The position numbers and the translations under genes are program-made. Under the pieces are notes generated by a model, which was given only the letters and a program-made list of their open reading frames with translations, made no database searches and had not been told where the DNA came from. From contig CAJNDS010002408.1 of the NCBI GenBank assembly GCA_905221605.1, positions 60,001 through 124,000 of the forward strand: DNA of 64,000 nt, written 5' to 3'. Shown in pieces: positions 1-11,697 of this stretch (positions within the stretch are counted from its first letter, which is position 1; each line of letters opens with the position of its first letter). This stretch comes from Symbiodinium natans (taxonomy: Eukaryota > Sar > Dinophyceae > Suessiales > Symbiodiniaceae).

Positions 1-390
1 CCCCTGGCTTGCCAACGCGTCAGTCTGAAGCCAGCCCCGTTGCAAGTGCGTGTTTACCAGCAGCTAGGAGTTGGCGCAACTTTTCCTGCAGTTGGTGCAA
101 GCAACAGGTCGATGCCGCCTGCATCCCTCCTGGGTGCGTGCCGTCAGGCCGCCCCATTGAGAGCACGCTCGTCAGCTGGGTGCCTCTTGGCCCCAACAAA
201 GGGCGCATGGGTCGACTGTGTGCCTTTGGCCCTGGCCTGCCAACGCGGCAGTCTGGCACCATTGCAAGTGCGTGGCTACCAGCGATCAGGAGTTGGCGCA
301 ACTTTTCCTGCAGCTGGCGCAAGCATGACGTGGCTGCCACCCGCATTCCTCCTAGGCGCGCGCTGTCAGGCCGCCCCATTGAGCGCATAG
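1..390. repeat. Two tandem copies of a ~230-bp unit
   Basis: A segment beginning near base 6 (GCCAACGCGTCAGTCTG, then GTTGGCGCAACTTTTCCTGC) recurs near base 238 with about 80-85% identity. Both copies end in a stretch resembling CGTCAGGCCGCCCCATTGAG. Long ORFs cross the repeat on both strands, but none has a recognisable domain, and open frames on both strands of GC-rich repeat DNA are expected by chance. The first copy may continue beyond the left edge. Confidence 0.7.
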
Positions 391-964
391 CGCCACACCT
401 CCTGAAAGATAGCCGGCCCGGTCCCAAGTCCGGGGCGGGATGCCGACTGACGACTCTACTTATTTTGCTACATTGTCAGCTGTTCCACAGTGTGAGGGTT
501 CCAGCTCTTTCCGTTGGAGCTGGGGAAGGCAACTCCCTTGCCTATCAGCGACGACTTCAGGTGCCGAAGCTAAACGGAGTTCAGGTCACAGATGGGAAGC
601 AGGGACCTACTCACAAGTGGAACCGATGTGTCAAGAGATCCTTTATGCCAGCTTGCAATAGAGCTACTCGACATTGCCAAGCGCAGCCCTTGTGCCTGTG
701 TACCTCTAGTTTTATCAAGATACCCGAGGAGTGTGTAGCTGCAGATCATCGCTGCCTTGTCCCGAATGCTGACCGACTGCCGGCGGCGGCAACCTACCCT
801 ATCCTCGGATGGGATGGCCCGCACTGGGCCCCGGCCCCACGTATGCTTCGAGATGTGGTCTGGGTTTTGACGTTACGTCCTTCCGGGTCACAGTTAGTAA
901 GCGCGAGAAAGCTGTGTTCTGGCGATGCTCTGCGGCCAGACCTTTCTTGGGTACTGAACTACAC

Positions 965-1137
965 GGTCCCCAGTGTGCCCTCCAAGGGCCACTTGCAGTT
1001 CACAGGACTACAGGGTGCTGAACGTGGTCCTCAGTGCGCCCTCTTGGGGCCACTTGCAGTTCATAGGACTACAGGGTGCTGTGCGTGGTCCTCAGTGTGC
1101 CCTCCTGGGGCCACTGCAGTTCTCAGGACTGCACTTT
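965..1137. repeat. Three tandem copies of a 61-bp unit
   Basis: Units start at about 965, 1026 and 1087, each opening with GGTCC(C/T)CAGTG and containing GGGCCACTTGCAGTTC followed by AGGACTACAGGGTGCTG. The third copy is truncated and diverged. An ORF crosses it but shows no domain. Confidence 0.8.
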
Positions 1138-1435
1138 GTACAGAGAAACACCATGATGAATGCAAGATGCCATAACAGATGGCTGTAGCGATGTCGATAG
1201 CTCTACGACCTGTTTTCATGTTTTACGTTTTCGCTTTCTACTTATCTGATTTTGCACTCTTTTGATCGAGTGAAGGGTGCACTGGTGCACCATTCTCTTG
1301 ACAAGTTGAGTAGGCCGCAAGTTTGCAGCTATTCGTAGCGGGACTTGCCCATGTGGTTCTAGTGCTCTTGAAGCACCGGTGCAATGCGCTGCCACGTACC
1401 TGACGCTAAGCTGAGAGACCGGCTGCGATTGGAAT

Positions 1436-1625
<190 letters not shown>

Positions 1626-1959
1626 CGTGCGTTTAATAAAAAAGCGGATCATTGTTACTTATTGATCCGTTTGCCGACAAAGTCCGTAATTGAGAACAAA
1701 CGGGGGACGGGACAAAAGGGCAAAACCTACAGCCGCTATCTCAGCCCCACGCGAATTCCTCAGGCGCATCCCAAACCTCGCCTGGCTTTCAGAGGTTTGG
1801 GGGCGTGGTGAAGGTCTTCGCTTTGTGGTTTGGGGTGTGTTGGGCTGGCTTTTCGAGACGGAAGAAGAACGCGTTGAATGCCTGCTGAGCTTGGAAAAAA
1901 CTGAAAGCTGTTGGGATGAAAAGGAGTATGCTGCCAAGTTGGAGTCACAAAAGGTTAAA

Positions 1960-2140
1960 CATGGGATACGGCGCGTGGGCATTTTATTGTTGCTTTGCTT
2001 ACTTTTTGTGAAAGCGTAGCAAAAGGTTCCCGTTTTGAGAGTTGCGGCTTTGGGCCCGCACATACCCGCACCCATGCGTTCCGCGGCCACTAAGCGTCCG
2101 CAAGCGTTCGGGCCACTCTCGTGACTATCGTTACAGTTGG
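1960..2140 (-). repeat. Copy 1 of a degenerate dispersed repeat
   Basis: Read on the minus strand, 1985-2045 gives CAACTCTCAAAACGGGAACC followed by GCTACGCTTTCACAAAA. The same block occurs on the plus strand at 44237-44272 with a few changes. Weaker similarity (a CGAACGCTTGCGGACGC-like block) extends upstream to about 2110. Both copies can be read as a peptide resembling TLKTGT(L/F)xYAF(A/T)K, so the repeat may derive from an old coding or transposon sequence. This is inference from only two copies. Confidence 0.5.
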
Positions 2141-5100
2141 CCCCAAGAGCTGACAATCACTAGGAGCATCACTATGGTGGTGACGGTGCTGGCTTTCAAC
2201 CTTCGGTTCTTCAAATGCCAAAATGCCGGTCCGGCCGAAACCTGACGTCTTCCAAAATCTGGCCGGTTGCTTCTTTGTAGGTGCTGATATGTGTAGCGCA
2301 GATCTGCATGTTGCGCGCCTAACCATGCCACCACAAGCCAAACCGCCTTCTAAACACACTTGGAAAGCCCTAAGCCCTGAGCCCTGAGCCCTAAGCCCGC
2401 AATCTCAGTCAAGCCCAGAGTGCAACAATGCTTTGATGTCTTGTGTTGCTTGTTGCTGCTTGCTGTTGTCTGGCTGCGCTCCCTGGACGCTTTTCTGCGG
2501 CACGTTTGTTCATGACAAGTGTCACTCGGGAGCAATTAGCCGCGGGGCTGCCGGTATACTGTATACGCCAACCAAACGCCAAGCAACCTAAAGCAAGCCC
2601 TAACCATAACGCAAGCTTCTGGACAGCCAGTTGAAAAGCAAGCCTATCGATCCCGAACGGGTGTGGATGCGTGAATGACTGCGAATGACTGCTGCTAGCT
2701 TCTTTGGATTGCGAGCAGAGCACTGGTTCCCTCAAACGATCGCCTAGCCATGATAAGTGAATAAGATCGAGCGATGCAGCTCTGCAAGATTGATTTGCAG
2801 CTGCCACAGCAACGGACTCCAACTTTGGGGGAGTTGCAAGCTCTAAGCTCAGATAGACTGGTGGATTTTAGTGATGCGTTGGGTTTACACTTCCATCACC
2901 TTGCTTGCAGTGGCTTCTGGAAAGAAAACCCGACAAATCCCAAAGTCACAATCCCTCGATAACTCCATGGTGGCTTTTTGCAGCTGAAAAAACCCGGGCA
3001 ACTCCAAAAAGAGAAGCAGAAACAAATCCAAAGTATTTGCAAACAAAAACTTGATCGAGTAGATCCAGAGTAGATTCTACTGGTACAAGTACATGCCCAA
3101 CGTGTGGCTACCCCAAGAGACTGACGAGAGAGGCTACAGTAAAAATCCAACCAAGCCGGGCCTTCGTGGAGGGGCTCTGCCTTAAGGGAAGTCTCGATGA
3201 GCTGAAGTTCTCCAGGCATGGGAAGGTTGATCTGCAATAGCTCAACCTGGCGAAGTTCTCTGTTTACAGTATGCGCGTCTGAGATGGAACATGATGGAAT
3301 CAAAGGTTTTGTTTGTGGCTTCTCTCGACAGGTACAAACAGTCAAAGTCCACACCGTCCGAGCTGTCTTCTCGCCACACCCACAGCCGGGCAGTGGCTGC
3401 ACATGGCTGCACCTGACCTCCTGCCAGATCGCAGTTGTCTAAGCATCTTGAGCACCTATGCTAGCTCTGCGTGCTGCGGGGCTGTTGCGCAGCTTCTTTG
3501 CCTGTCCAATAGGAGGATGTTTGCAGATTCGTCCCAGACATGATCGCGTCTTCGTCTCTGTGTTCCGCTGTTTTGCTGGCATGTTCGGGACGATGCCAGC
3601 GATCTCGATGCTGGCTGCATTTGGTTTCTCCATTTGGTTTGGTGTGGTATGTGAAGGGCCGGGTGCTCTCTGCTTTGGCTTCTCCTCTCCCAGGACAGTT
3701 CCGTCGGATGAGCTTCTCCTGGGCACTCACTCGTGGGTGATGTCTTCCGCTCTGCTGGGCGCCTCGGGGCAGTCGCTCCACCTTGTCTTCGAAGCAGAGA
3801 GCCCAGCAGTTGCAAAATGGACCAGAAGATATGCTTCAAGAAATGACTAAGGAAGCCAAGAACAAGAACGAGGTCAGCGTGACCCATCACAAGCAGCAAG
3901 AAGCATAACATGCTGCAGTCCTGGTTTTACTCGAACAGGGTTTTGTTGGTCCTGTGCTTCCTCTGAGTGCCAATGCATGTCCAAACAAAGGTTTTGGATT
4001 TTGCCGAGTGCCTCAAGTGCCATGAAAAACCATGGTGTGCAATGCTGTAAGCACAGGAAGCGCCATCCCCCTACGCAAACACCTCCCATAAAAGAAGCAC
4101 TTGCGTAAAGAACAACCATAACTGCATCACATCGCATTTTCCGTCGATAGAAAGCAAACCAAAAGCATCCCAAAAACATCTCCAAGAATGTATTGTCTTC
4201 CGAGACTCGTTGATTTCACACTGTCACCAACCCTCTGCAAAAAATGATTCTTTTGCGTGCGGGATGAGGTTCAAGCCTGCTCCGGCTTCAGCTGCGCATC
4301 GTCCATGGCAGCCACCGCTTCCAGAAGCTGCGCCCGCTCAGGCATCCGGGCCTGGTAATGAGCGGGGGCTGGGCCTATCTGGGCCTGCTGGGCGACCTGG
4401 AAACACTCGAATCATCATGAAGAATCATCAGAATCATCTAGCGCAGGGCGCTTCAAGCTTGGGGTGCAGTCGGCCGTGGGGGTTAATGATTCTGGCATTC
4501 CTGGTTTGGAATCTCCAGTGTGAAACTGCACGCAGGATGACAGGATCACTTTTTGGATATTCCTGCTAAAAGGTATATTCCAGGTCCAGAGGTCAGACAT
4601 GTGGCAAGCATGAACCACAGCTGTCTGCGGCGCTTCTCGTCGAGAACGCGGCGGCGTTTCCTCACGCAGGTCTCGTTTACACAATGTTGCAAGTCATATT
4701 AAACTGCAGCTACTACTGATTGCTACGATGACCTCCGGGAATTACACACGGTCAGGTTCACAGAGCTTCGGATTACATAAGGAATGCGGTTTTAACGAGG
4801 CTCGAACCTGACATGCTTGAGCCGCGCTCAGCCAGCATATTTAGATGCTTGGCCAGAAGCCGGGGACATCTTTAAGATCATTACGGCCTATGACCGGCCT
4901 GACCACCCCAACTCCAAAGCCGACACCCTCTGCATCCCTCAGCCATCTCAGCCCTTAGATGGGGATGCTCTGGAGGCACATCCTGGCTTCGCGGCGATGT
5001 GAACAAGATGTGGGACAAAACGTGCTACTGTGTTGTGGTTCCGGTGGACGTCCTCGTGTGCAACTGATGCGGACAGCAGAACAGTCTGCATGCCGAAACT

Positions 5101-5558
5101 CGAAATCCCACAACCAACAAGTAGAATCACAACCCCGAAGAAACGCTTTACTCCCCAACATCTTCAAGCCCAAAGCGAGCCACGCTGTCTCAGAACCTCC
5201 TATACTTCCTAATGAGATTCCACGGCTGTGCAAGAACACGTTGCGAGATAATGCGCTGTTGCTTAGGTGGTAAAAAGCTATAATTAAGATGTTATAAGTG
5301 CAAGTGGCGCTCTTGACCGACGTCAGAGAGGCGAGAGTGGGAATGTGCTACACAAATATGGCGGAGCGAAATATGCGTACATGTCCATGTTCAAAGTAGA
5401 AGGCAAGAAAACACATGCCACATGATCTCCAATTCCCGGCCTTTCATCCTCCAAATACACACCCTTGCGGAAAATCTCCGTCCATGCGACGAGGCAAACC
5501 CAAACTTGAGAAACTTGAGCATTTCAACTTGAGCCCAAGGCCTTGAAATTTTGAAAAG
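2141..5558. other. No recognisable gene
   Basis: Only short overlapping ORFs on both strands, without a domain, coherent codon pattern or plausible splice chain. A degenerate CCCTAAG/CCCTGAG run lies near 2368-2398. Part of a gene with tiny exons could hide here; I cannot exclude that by eye. Confidence 0.5.
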
Positions 5559-5622
5559 CCCTAAGTCCCTAAGTCCCTAAGTCCCTAAGTCCCTAAGTCC
5601 CTAAGTCCCTAAGTCCCTAAGT
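5559..5622. repeat. (CCCTAAGT)8 telomere-like minisatellite
   Basis: Eight perfect CCCTAAGT units in tandem. It resembles the CCCTAAA strand of plant/alveolate-type telomere repeats, but has an 8-bp unit and sits internally. No gene flanks it. Confidence 0.95.
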
Positions 5623-8600
5623 CCCAACACAAAGCCCTTCATCAGCCCCAGCTGCTGCGTTCGAGGAAGTTGGGGAGAGGCGCCTCCGCAGCCGCATGCC
5701 TGGCATGGATTGGCATGGCATAGGTGGTTTGGGCATTGCATTGACAAGCTGGCGGTCCGCGATCTGCAGCAGTTGGCAAGGAGGGAAGTTCCTAAGAAAA
5801 ATCAGCTGACATGGCAAGACCCGCAAAGATGAGAAACTGTAAACACGCGAAATTATGAATTGGAACTAGTCCGAAACTGAGGCATGCTTGACAGATGTCA
5901 ACTTCTGGATGTCCGAAATTCCGGCCTTAGAAGGTATACCCGAGATACCTACAAAGGTACACAGCAACAGCTAGCATTGTTGTGGGGTTTTACGTTGGGG
6001 GCACAGGATTTTGACGGTGTGACTTGGCGGTGTCCGCACAAGTCGGTTGCTGAAGTCGATGGCGCGGACCCTCTTGGTGTGTCGGCGGTCTCGCCTACTT
6101 AGGATAACTCGACGCACGAAGTCTTTTAGGCACTGCGCGACCTGGAGCACCTTCTAGACCCCACACCCGCAGACGTCATCCAAAATATCGAAAGAAAGCA
6201 TAGTCTTGGCATGCAGTCCGCATTCTGTGGTCCAACCTGGGAGATGGCTTGCCCACTGTTTGCCCACAGTCTCCCACAGCTCTTGAGCTCCGACCGCAAG
6301 CGGCCCCGCATTCAAATTTAAACTGGCCATCGCTATATTTCCACGGGGAAAACATATGAACTCAAGTGGTGGCACACAGACAGACAGACACCACACCAAC
6401 ACAACACAACACAACACGACACAACACGACACAACACAACACACCACACCACACAACACACACACACACACACACGCATTGCTGCGGGCTGCTACAGCCT
6501 ATCAGCTCCTGAGGCAATCACCCAGAACTTGGTTGGGGCATTTGAGTGTTTGGGTTGCCCAGTGTGGGTTCAAAGCCCATGTGGCCACCAGACATGTCTT
6601 GTGCACCTGCCCCACCGTCTCCGTACAAGCCCAACTTCGCAGCTTCATCTTCAGGCACGTACGATGCGCGCGCTCTGTAAGGCGAACACTTGTTTTGTGC
6701 GCGAAGCTTCACTCCCAAACTTGCCGAGCCAAAATGCAACGACTAACCGGAAGTCCCCCGCAGGATGCGCATGGATGCGCAGGGACTTCCATCGTGGTTT
6801 TTGCCACCTGCCTAGCAGACCCCCTCTGGGGGGTGGTGTTAGGGATTAGGGTTCTTGGTTCCGCGCGCTGCAAAAATCCCGAAACCATGCACAGCGCAGA
6901 AGTACAGGTTTCATGGCATCGAAACAAGCCCAAATCCTGCAGCACACGGTCTTGGGACAACAGTCCCCCCCCAATGGGGATGATTTACAGAAAACCTGCC
7001 GCTAGCAGCCACGCAGACTCGCAACGCAGCCGCCACTCAAAAATTGAAAGACAGAGCCCCAAACTTAATTAGCGTCATCATGCAGGGGTCTCATGTTGGA
7101 TTCACGTTCCTGGGGACGACGCACTTCAGCTTGTGGGTCCAAACATGTTTATGGGTCATGGGTCTAATCTGAAGTTTCTCGGGCTCAGGAATCTGCCGAG
7201 CGCCTCGGCGAAGTTGTCCTCCAGCTCATCTTCGTCGAAAAATGCGCCGCCCTGCTCGAAGCGCGTTGCTGCAAATTCCCAGACCTATGGCAAAGAAAGA
7301 AAGCACAATAATCGAGAGGGGCTGTGAGCTTCGGAACACATGAACAACACAGCATCCTCCCACGTTCTGACGCACTTGAAAAGCAAGGTTCTGCAAAGTT
7401 TGACTGCAGACCCTTTGTGGCTCAGATTGAGGCGTCAGACTTGCTTTCTCCGGGGTTCTTAAACCCGCAAAGGTACAGTATTGCTATGTATTGCTGTGTT
7501 TCGAGCGACAGCGACATAGATAGGCTTCCCGAATCGACAAATCATGCAAACTTCACAATCTCAAGCCAGACAACCGAACCAGCCGAACATGTGAGACATG
7601 ATCCCCAGAACCAGAGCAACATCATTCAGCCGAAACAGCCCAACAAGTCCGCACAAGCCTCAAACCCCCTCTGATTTAAATCCGAGCAGCGGTGGCAGCA
7701 AAGCCATTCCCACCAAGCTTTAGCGGGTTCCTTGTCGTACTGACAGGAGCGATTAACTGCCCGAACAAATACTAAAATCAATTAATCTCGGGCACTCGGT
7801 GGTGAGCATTGTGAAAATGAAATTGGCACGTCCAGTGGTAAGGATGAGCTGTGGTTTTCTGGTTTTCTATTCCTACAAGATCTTCTATGAAATAGCGAAT
7901 CCTTCCGCGGAAACCTTCCGCGAGTACTGTTTCTACTCGTCCGTTGCGTTTGCTTCCGCGAACGCTTCCGATTTCGGGCTGTTTTTGAAGAACTTGCTCA
8001 CCCGAGTAGATCTGTAAGATATACACTTGGAGGGGAATCGATCGCTGCATGTGGACTGCTTGGAACGAGCAGGCCATGATAGGGAAGGGCGGGCATGGTT
8101 TTGTGTGCGGTGGAAGAGAAGCATGAAAGCAGTAGTGGTGCGGTGGTGGCGATTGAGCTTGCACCAGCTGCTGAGCCGTCGATTTTTTAAGAGCATGGAC
8201 TCACTGGGAAGGGCCTGGACTCCTGGACCTTAAGATCGCACGCAGGCTTCCGCGGAGCTTCCGCAGCACGCGCCGCTTCTGCGTCCAACTTCGCAGATTT
8301 GTGTCGTCACTTCCGCGTGAGCTTGCGTGCTTCTGCGGCCACAGTCCTGTCACGCGTGCACTTTCGCGCCCCGGTTCCCGGAGTAATTTCCGTACGTAAG
8401 TATATATCTCTCAAGAACCGCAAAAATACACAAGCCGCCGCTGTAAACAGCTCTCCCTCGAAGCCCTACACAACCCTCGGCTTGTCATTCACTCCGGAAG
8501 AGGTCGAGAAATCATTTTCAATCGCTTTGAAAGTGCGCACACATGAGATGTGGATTCCAAACTCACAGCGAGCACACTCCAGATATGTGATCCGCTGTGC

Positions 8601-10954
8601 TTCCTGATGGCCCCTCGTCAAGAAGAAACTCCGTACATTCCCATGCTTTGACATGTTTGCAAGCCCCATCCTCTGGAAACCAAGCATCCTCAAAGTTCCT
8701 CTTGAAAGTTGAACTGCTGGACACCTGTACCAACATTGCAGCCCAAATTCCAATAGAGCTTTTTCATTGCCTTGCGAGGCTTGACCTGCACAGCTGTTGA
8801 CCAGGGAGGTGAAAACACGACACGGTCAAAACGTCGCTTCACCCAAAACGAAGAAAAACTGAAAGCATCGCAAGAGCCTCGGGCATCCGCGGCGGCGCCC
8901 CTGCTGCCTCGTCTTGGCCTTTGCCCTTGCCTCGCACATGTATGTGTATATACACATACAGCTAGAAGCACGATGATCGGAGAACTCCATCGCAAACAAG
9001 ATGAACGAGAATCAGCGACGTACAGTAGCTTCGTACAGTCTTACAGTCCCACCCACCTCATGCCCCCCGCTAGCGCCCCACCTTTCGGAGGCGCCCCACG
9101 TCCTTTGCTCGGGGCTTTGCCCTTTCCCTTTCCCGGCGACGTTGGGGACGGGGATGTTGGAGAAGCCTCACAGCGGCACAGTGGTAGTCGTCACGGAAGA
9201 GTCAGGATGGTTCGGACAGGCTCACCACCTGCGTATCTCCTAGCAAAACAGCAAATCTGATAGAGGACACGAAGCCGAGTGCAGACATGCGTTATCTTTG
9301 TCTCTCTCACGGTGTCTTTGTCTATTGCTCTCTGATTATATTTCTTTCTTTCTTTGGGGCATGGAGCAGGGCTCCGCGCCGGCGCGCGCCCCCCATCTGT
9401 ACGGTCTGAGTCCATTCTGAGTCCCACCCGAGAGGAGCCGGTATTCGGCCCCGTGCGACCACCACGTGTTCCCGCATGAGGGCGGGCTCCTTAAGTATCA
9501 TCCCCTTAGCGGCCCCCCTCGCGGCCCCTTTAAGCATCCTATCCGTTAGATTCCTACCACGCCATCCATACTATACCCTCAACCGCCCAATACATCTCTC
9601 TTTCTCTCTCTCGGTCTTCCTTCCTTCCTGCACGCATGTGAGACTGAAGTTGCGCCCGCCGGGTTTGGCTCGTAGGGGCCCGTTAACGTACACTGGGCCA
9701 CCATGCCTCGAAACATTAGCGTCATGCCACGGAATATGCTGTAAGCGGCGAAGGCTGTCGGCAATCTTGGTGAAAGCATCGTACCCTGAGGCCTTTGTTG
9801 ATTGATGACCGTACCCCATAGAGCCTGAGGTCCCTTGGGGGCCTATATAAGTCCTGTGGGTCGCGTTGGGGCCCATACGCCGTAGAGGGACACACTCAGA
9901 ACTATGAACCCTATCAGCCTACTATGCCTACGGCCCCTTGAAACACTCTACCCCTTAACCTATTGCTTTCATTGCTTTCTCTGAGCTGTGGTCCTTTTCA
10001 GGCTGTGAATCTGTGTCCCCCAAATCACGACATGCGGCCCCAAAACGATTAGGCGGACCCCAACAGGTTACGTTAGCCCCCTGCTTGCTTGCGACAGCCC
10101 TGCGTGTGCACATTTCCGCCGGTGCTCTGCATCGCTCAGTGCGGGGTAGGGCGGCTGCAAGCGAGGGTGCCGCCGTAGTTACCACTTCTCGACCTTCTCG
10201 TACGTTGCCCCCATCACTGCCTTTGTCGCTGTTTGGACCTCCTCCTGTCCCTCGCCCGGTCCCCTCTTGTCCTTCTTGCCCCGGTTGTGTTTCTGGGGTG
10301 TCTGCTGCTTTTTGGTGGGTTTCCCCCCCCTCTGCTTGCTCCCTTCTTTTTAATTGGTTGGTCCATCTCGGCCTTGCCATGCCTTGCCAGTATCACGTTC
10401 GTGTACCAGAACTTTTCCCTGGCAAGGTAGGCGGGATCGCGTACTTCTCATACTTCTCCCTGTAGCGCGGCGTCGGCTGGCAGCCCTGCCCCACTCGTGT
10501 CCGCAACCTCTCCACCTCTCTCTTGTGTGTCGTCAACCGCAATGAGTTCTTTCCTCCCAGAGCTCGCCACCACCAGTCGTTGCCGGACTCCCCCCTCCAC
10601 GAATTGGACAAGGCCCCGGCAGATCTGCCGGGTGCACTTGCTGCGTGGGTGGGGGTGGTTGTGACTCGAGGATGCAGGCCTCGCCCATCCTCGCCCCCAA
10701 GGCACGCCTCCAGGTGATTTTGCCCCCCTCTTAGGTGGTTTGCTGCAGAGGGTGGTTTGGGTAGCTCCCTCATTGCCGATCTAGCCTCAGCTAGGCCATG
10801 CAGCTCCCAAGTACTTGGTTTAGTGCTCTGCGCAGCTGCCGCACGCAGCCCAGGATGGTGCCTATGTATGGTCCAGGGCTGCCACGCCCACCCCCCACCC
10901 CCATGGTATCCCCCCCCCCCCTTCCCTTGTATCCCTACCCCCATCCCCGGGGTT
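5623..10954. other. No recognisable gene
   Basis: Many short ORFs on both strands (the longest 238 codons at 6356-7072 starts in an ACACA repeat) without recognisable domains. An ACACAAC-type low-complexity tract lies at 6391-6478, CTTCCGCG-rich clusters lie near 7900-7980 and 8240-8340, and a pyrimidine-rich stretch spans 10200-10340. Confidence 0.5.
6797..6820 (+). repeat. Dispersed short motif, copy 1
   Basis: GTTTTTGCCACCTGCCTAGC followed by AGAC. A near-identical string sits at 32616-32640 inside an intron of the arginyl-tRNA synthetase gene. Downstream here is an imperfect palindrome, CCCCCTCTGGGGGG. It may mark a short interspersed element, but only this core is shared. Confidence 0.5.
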
Positions 10955-11375
10955 AGGGTTTAAGTTTAAGGGTTAGGGTTGTGGGTTCAGGGTTTAAGGT
11001 TTAATAACCCCGCGCCCCTCCTGTGGTGTGGGTGGTTGGGGGGTTAGGGTTTAAGGTTTAATACCCCCGCGTCCCCCCCTGTGGTGTGGGTGTGGTTGGG
11101 GCTTCAGGGTTTAAGGTTTAATACCCCCGCGCCCCCCCTGTGGTGTGGGTGTGGTTGGGGCTTCAGGGTTTGAGGTTTAATGACCCCTTTGCTGTGGTGT
11201 GGGTGTGGTTGGGGGGTTAGGGTTTAAGGTTTAATACCCCCGCGCCCCCCCTCCCCTCTGTGGTGTGGGCGTGGTTGGGGGGGGTTTGGGGTTGAAGGTC
11301 CGCCCCACCCCCCCCACCCCCCCCCTGTGGTGTGTGTGTGTGGTTGGGGGGTTAGGGGGTAAGGGTTTAAGGTTT
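10955..11375. repeat. ~60-bp satellite with telomere-like core
   Basis: About six units of roughly 58-64 bp, each built from GGTTAGGGTTTAAGGTTTAAT, a C-rich block (ACCCCCGCGCCCCCC) and TGTGGTGTGGGTGTGGTTGGG. The core TTAGGGTTTA resembles a TTTAGGG telomere array with slippage. Units differ mainly in the length of the C and G runs. No coding signal. Confidence 0.85.
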
Positions 11376-11618
11376 AGGTGGAGGGGGGGATACCATGGGG
11401 GGGTGGGGGGGGGTAGGGCCCCGCCATGTATCCGTTCGTCCCCTCAGCGCTTCCCGCCGCTGGCCAGGCTCATGACCAGCCTCACCGCTTGCTCTGCTTT
11501 GGTGGTGGGCCCCTTTTCGCTTATTGTTCCCCGGGGTGCTGCTGGTGGCCGGGCATCGGGTCCGTGCCACTGCAGCTGTGTTGCCCCTCACTATGTGTGG
11601 GGTCCCCTGGTCGCGTCG

Positions 11619-11697
11619 CTCTTCTTCTTCTTCTTCTTCTTCTTCTTCTTCTTCTTCTCTTCTTTTTCTTCTTCTCCTCTTCTTCTTCTTCTTCTTG
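11619..11697. repeat. (TTC)n / pyrimidine microsatellite
   Basis: A TTC repeat with a few TCT/CTC interruptions. It yields poly-Phe, poly-Ser or poly-Glu/Lys ORFs depending on strand and frame; these are artefacts. The flanks (11426-11618) show no recognisable domain. Confidence 0.95.

Noticed and set aside
9-1175. 388-codon plus-strand ORF at the left edge
   Set aside because: It runs across two different tandem-repeat blocks, has competing ORFs in other frames and shows no domain.
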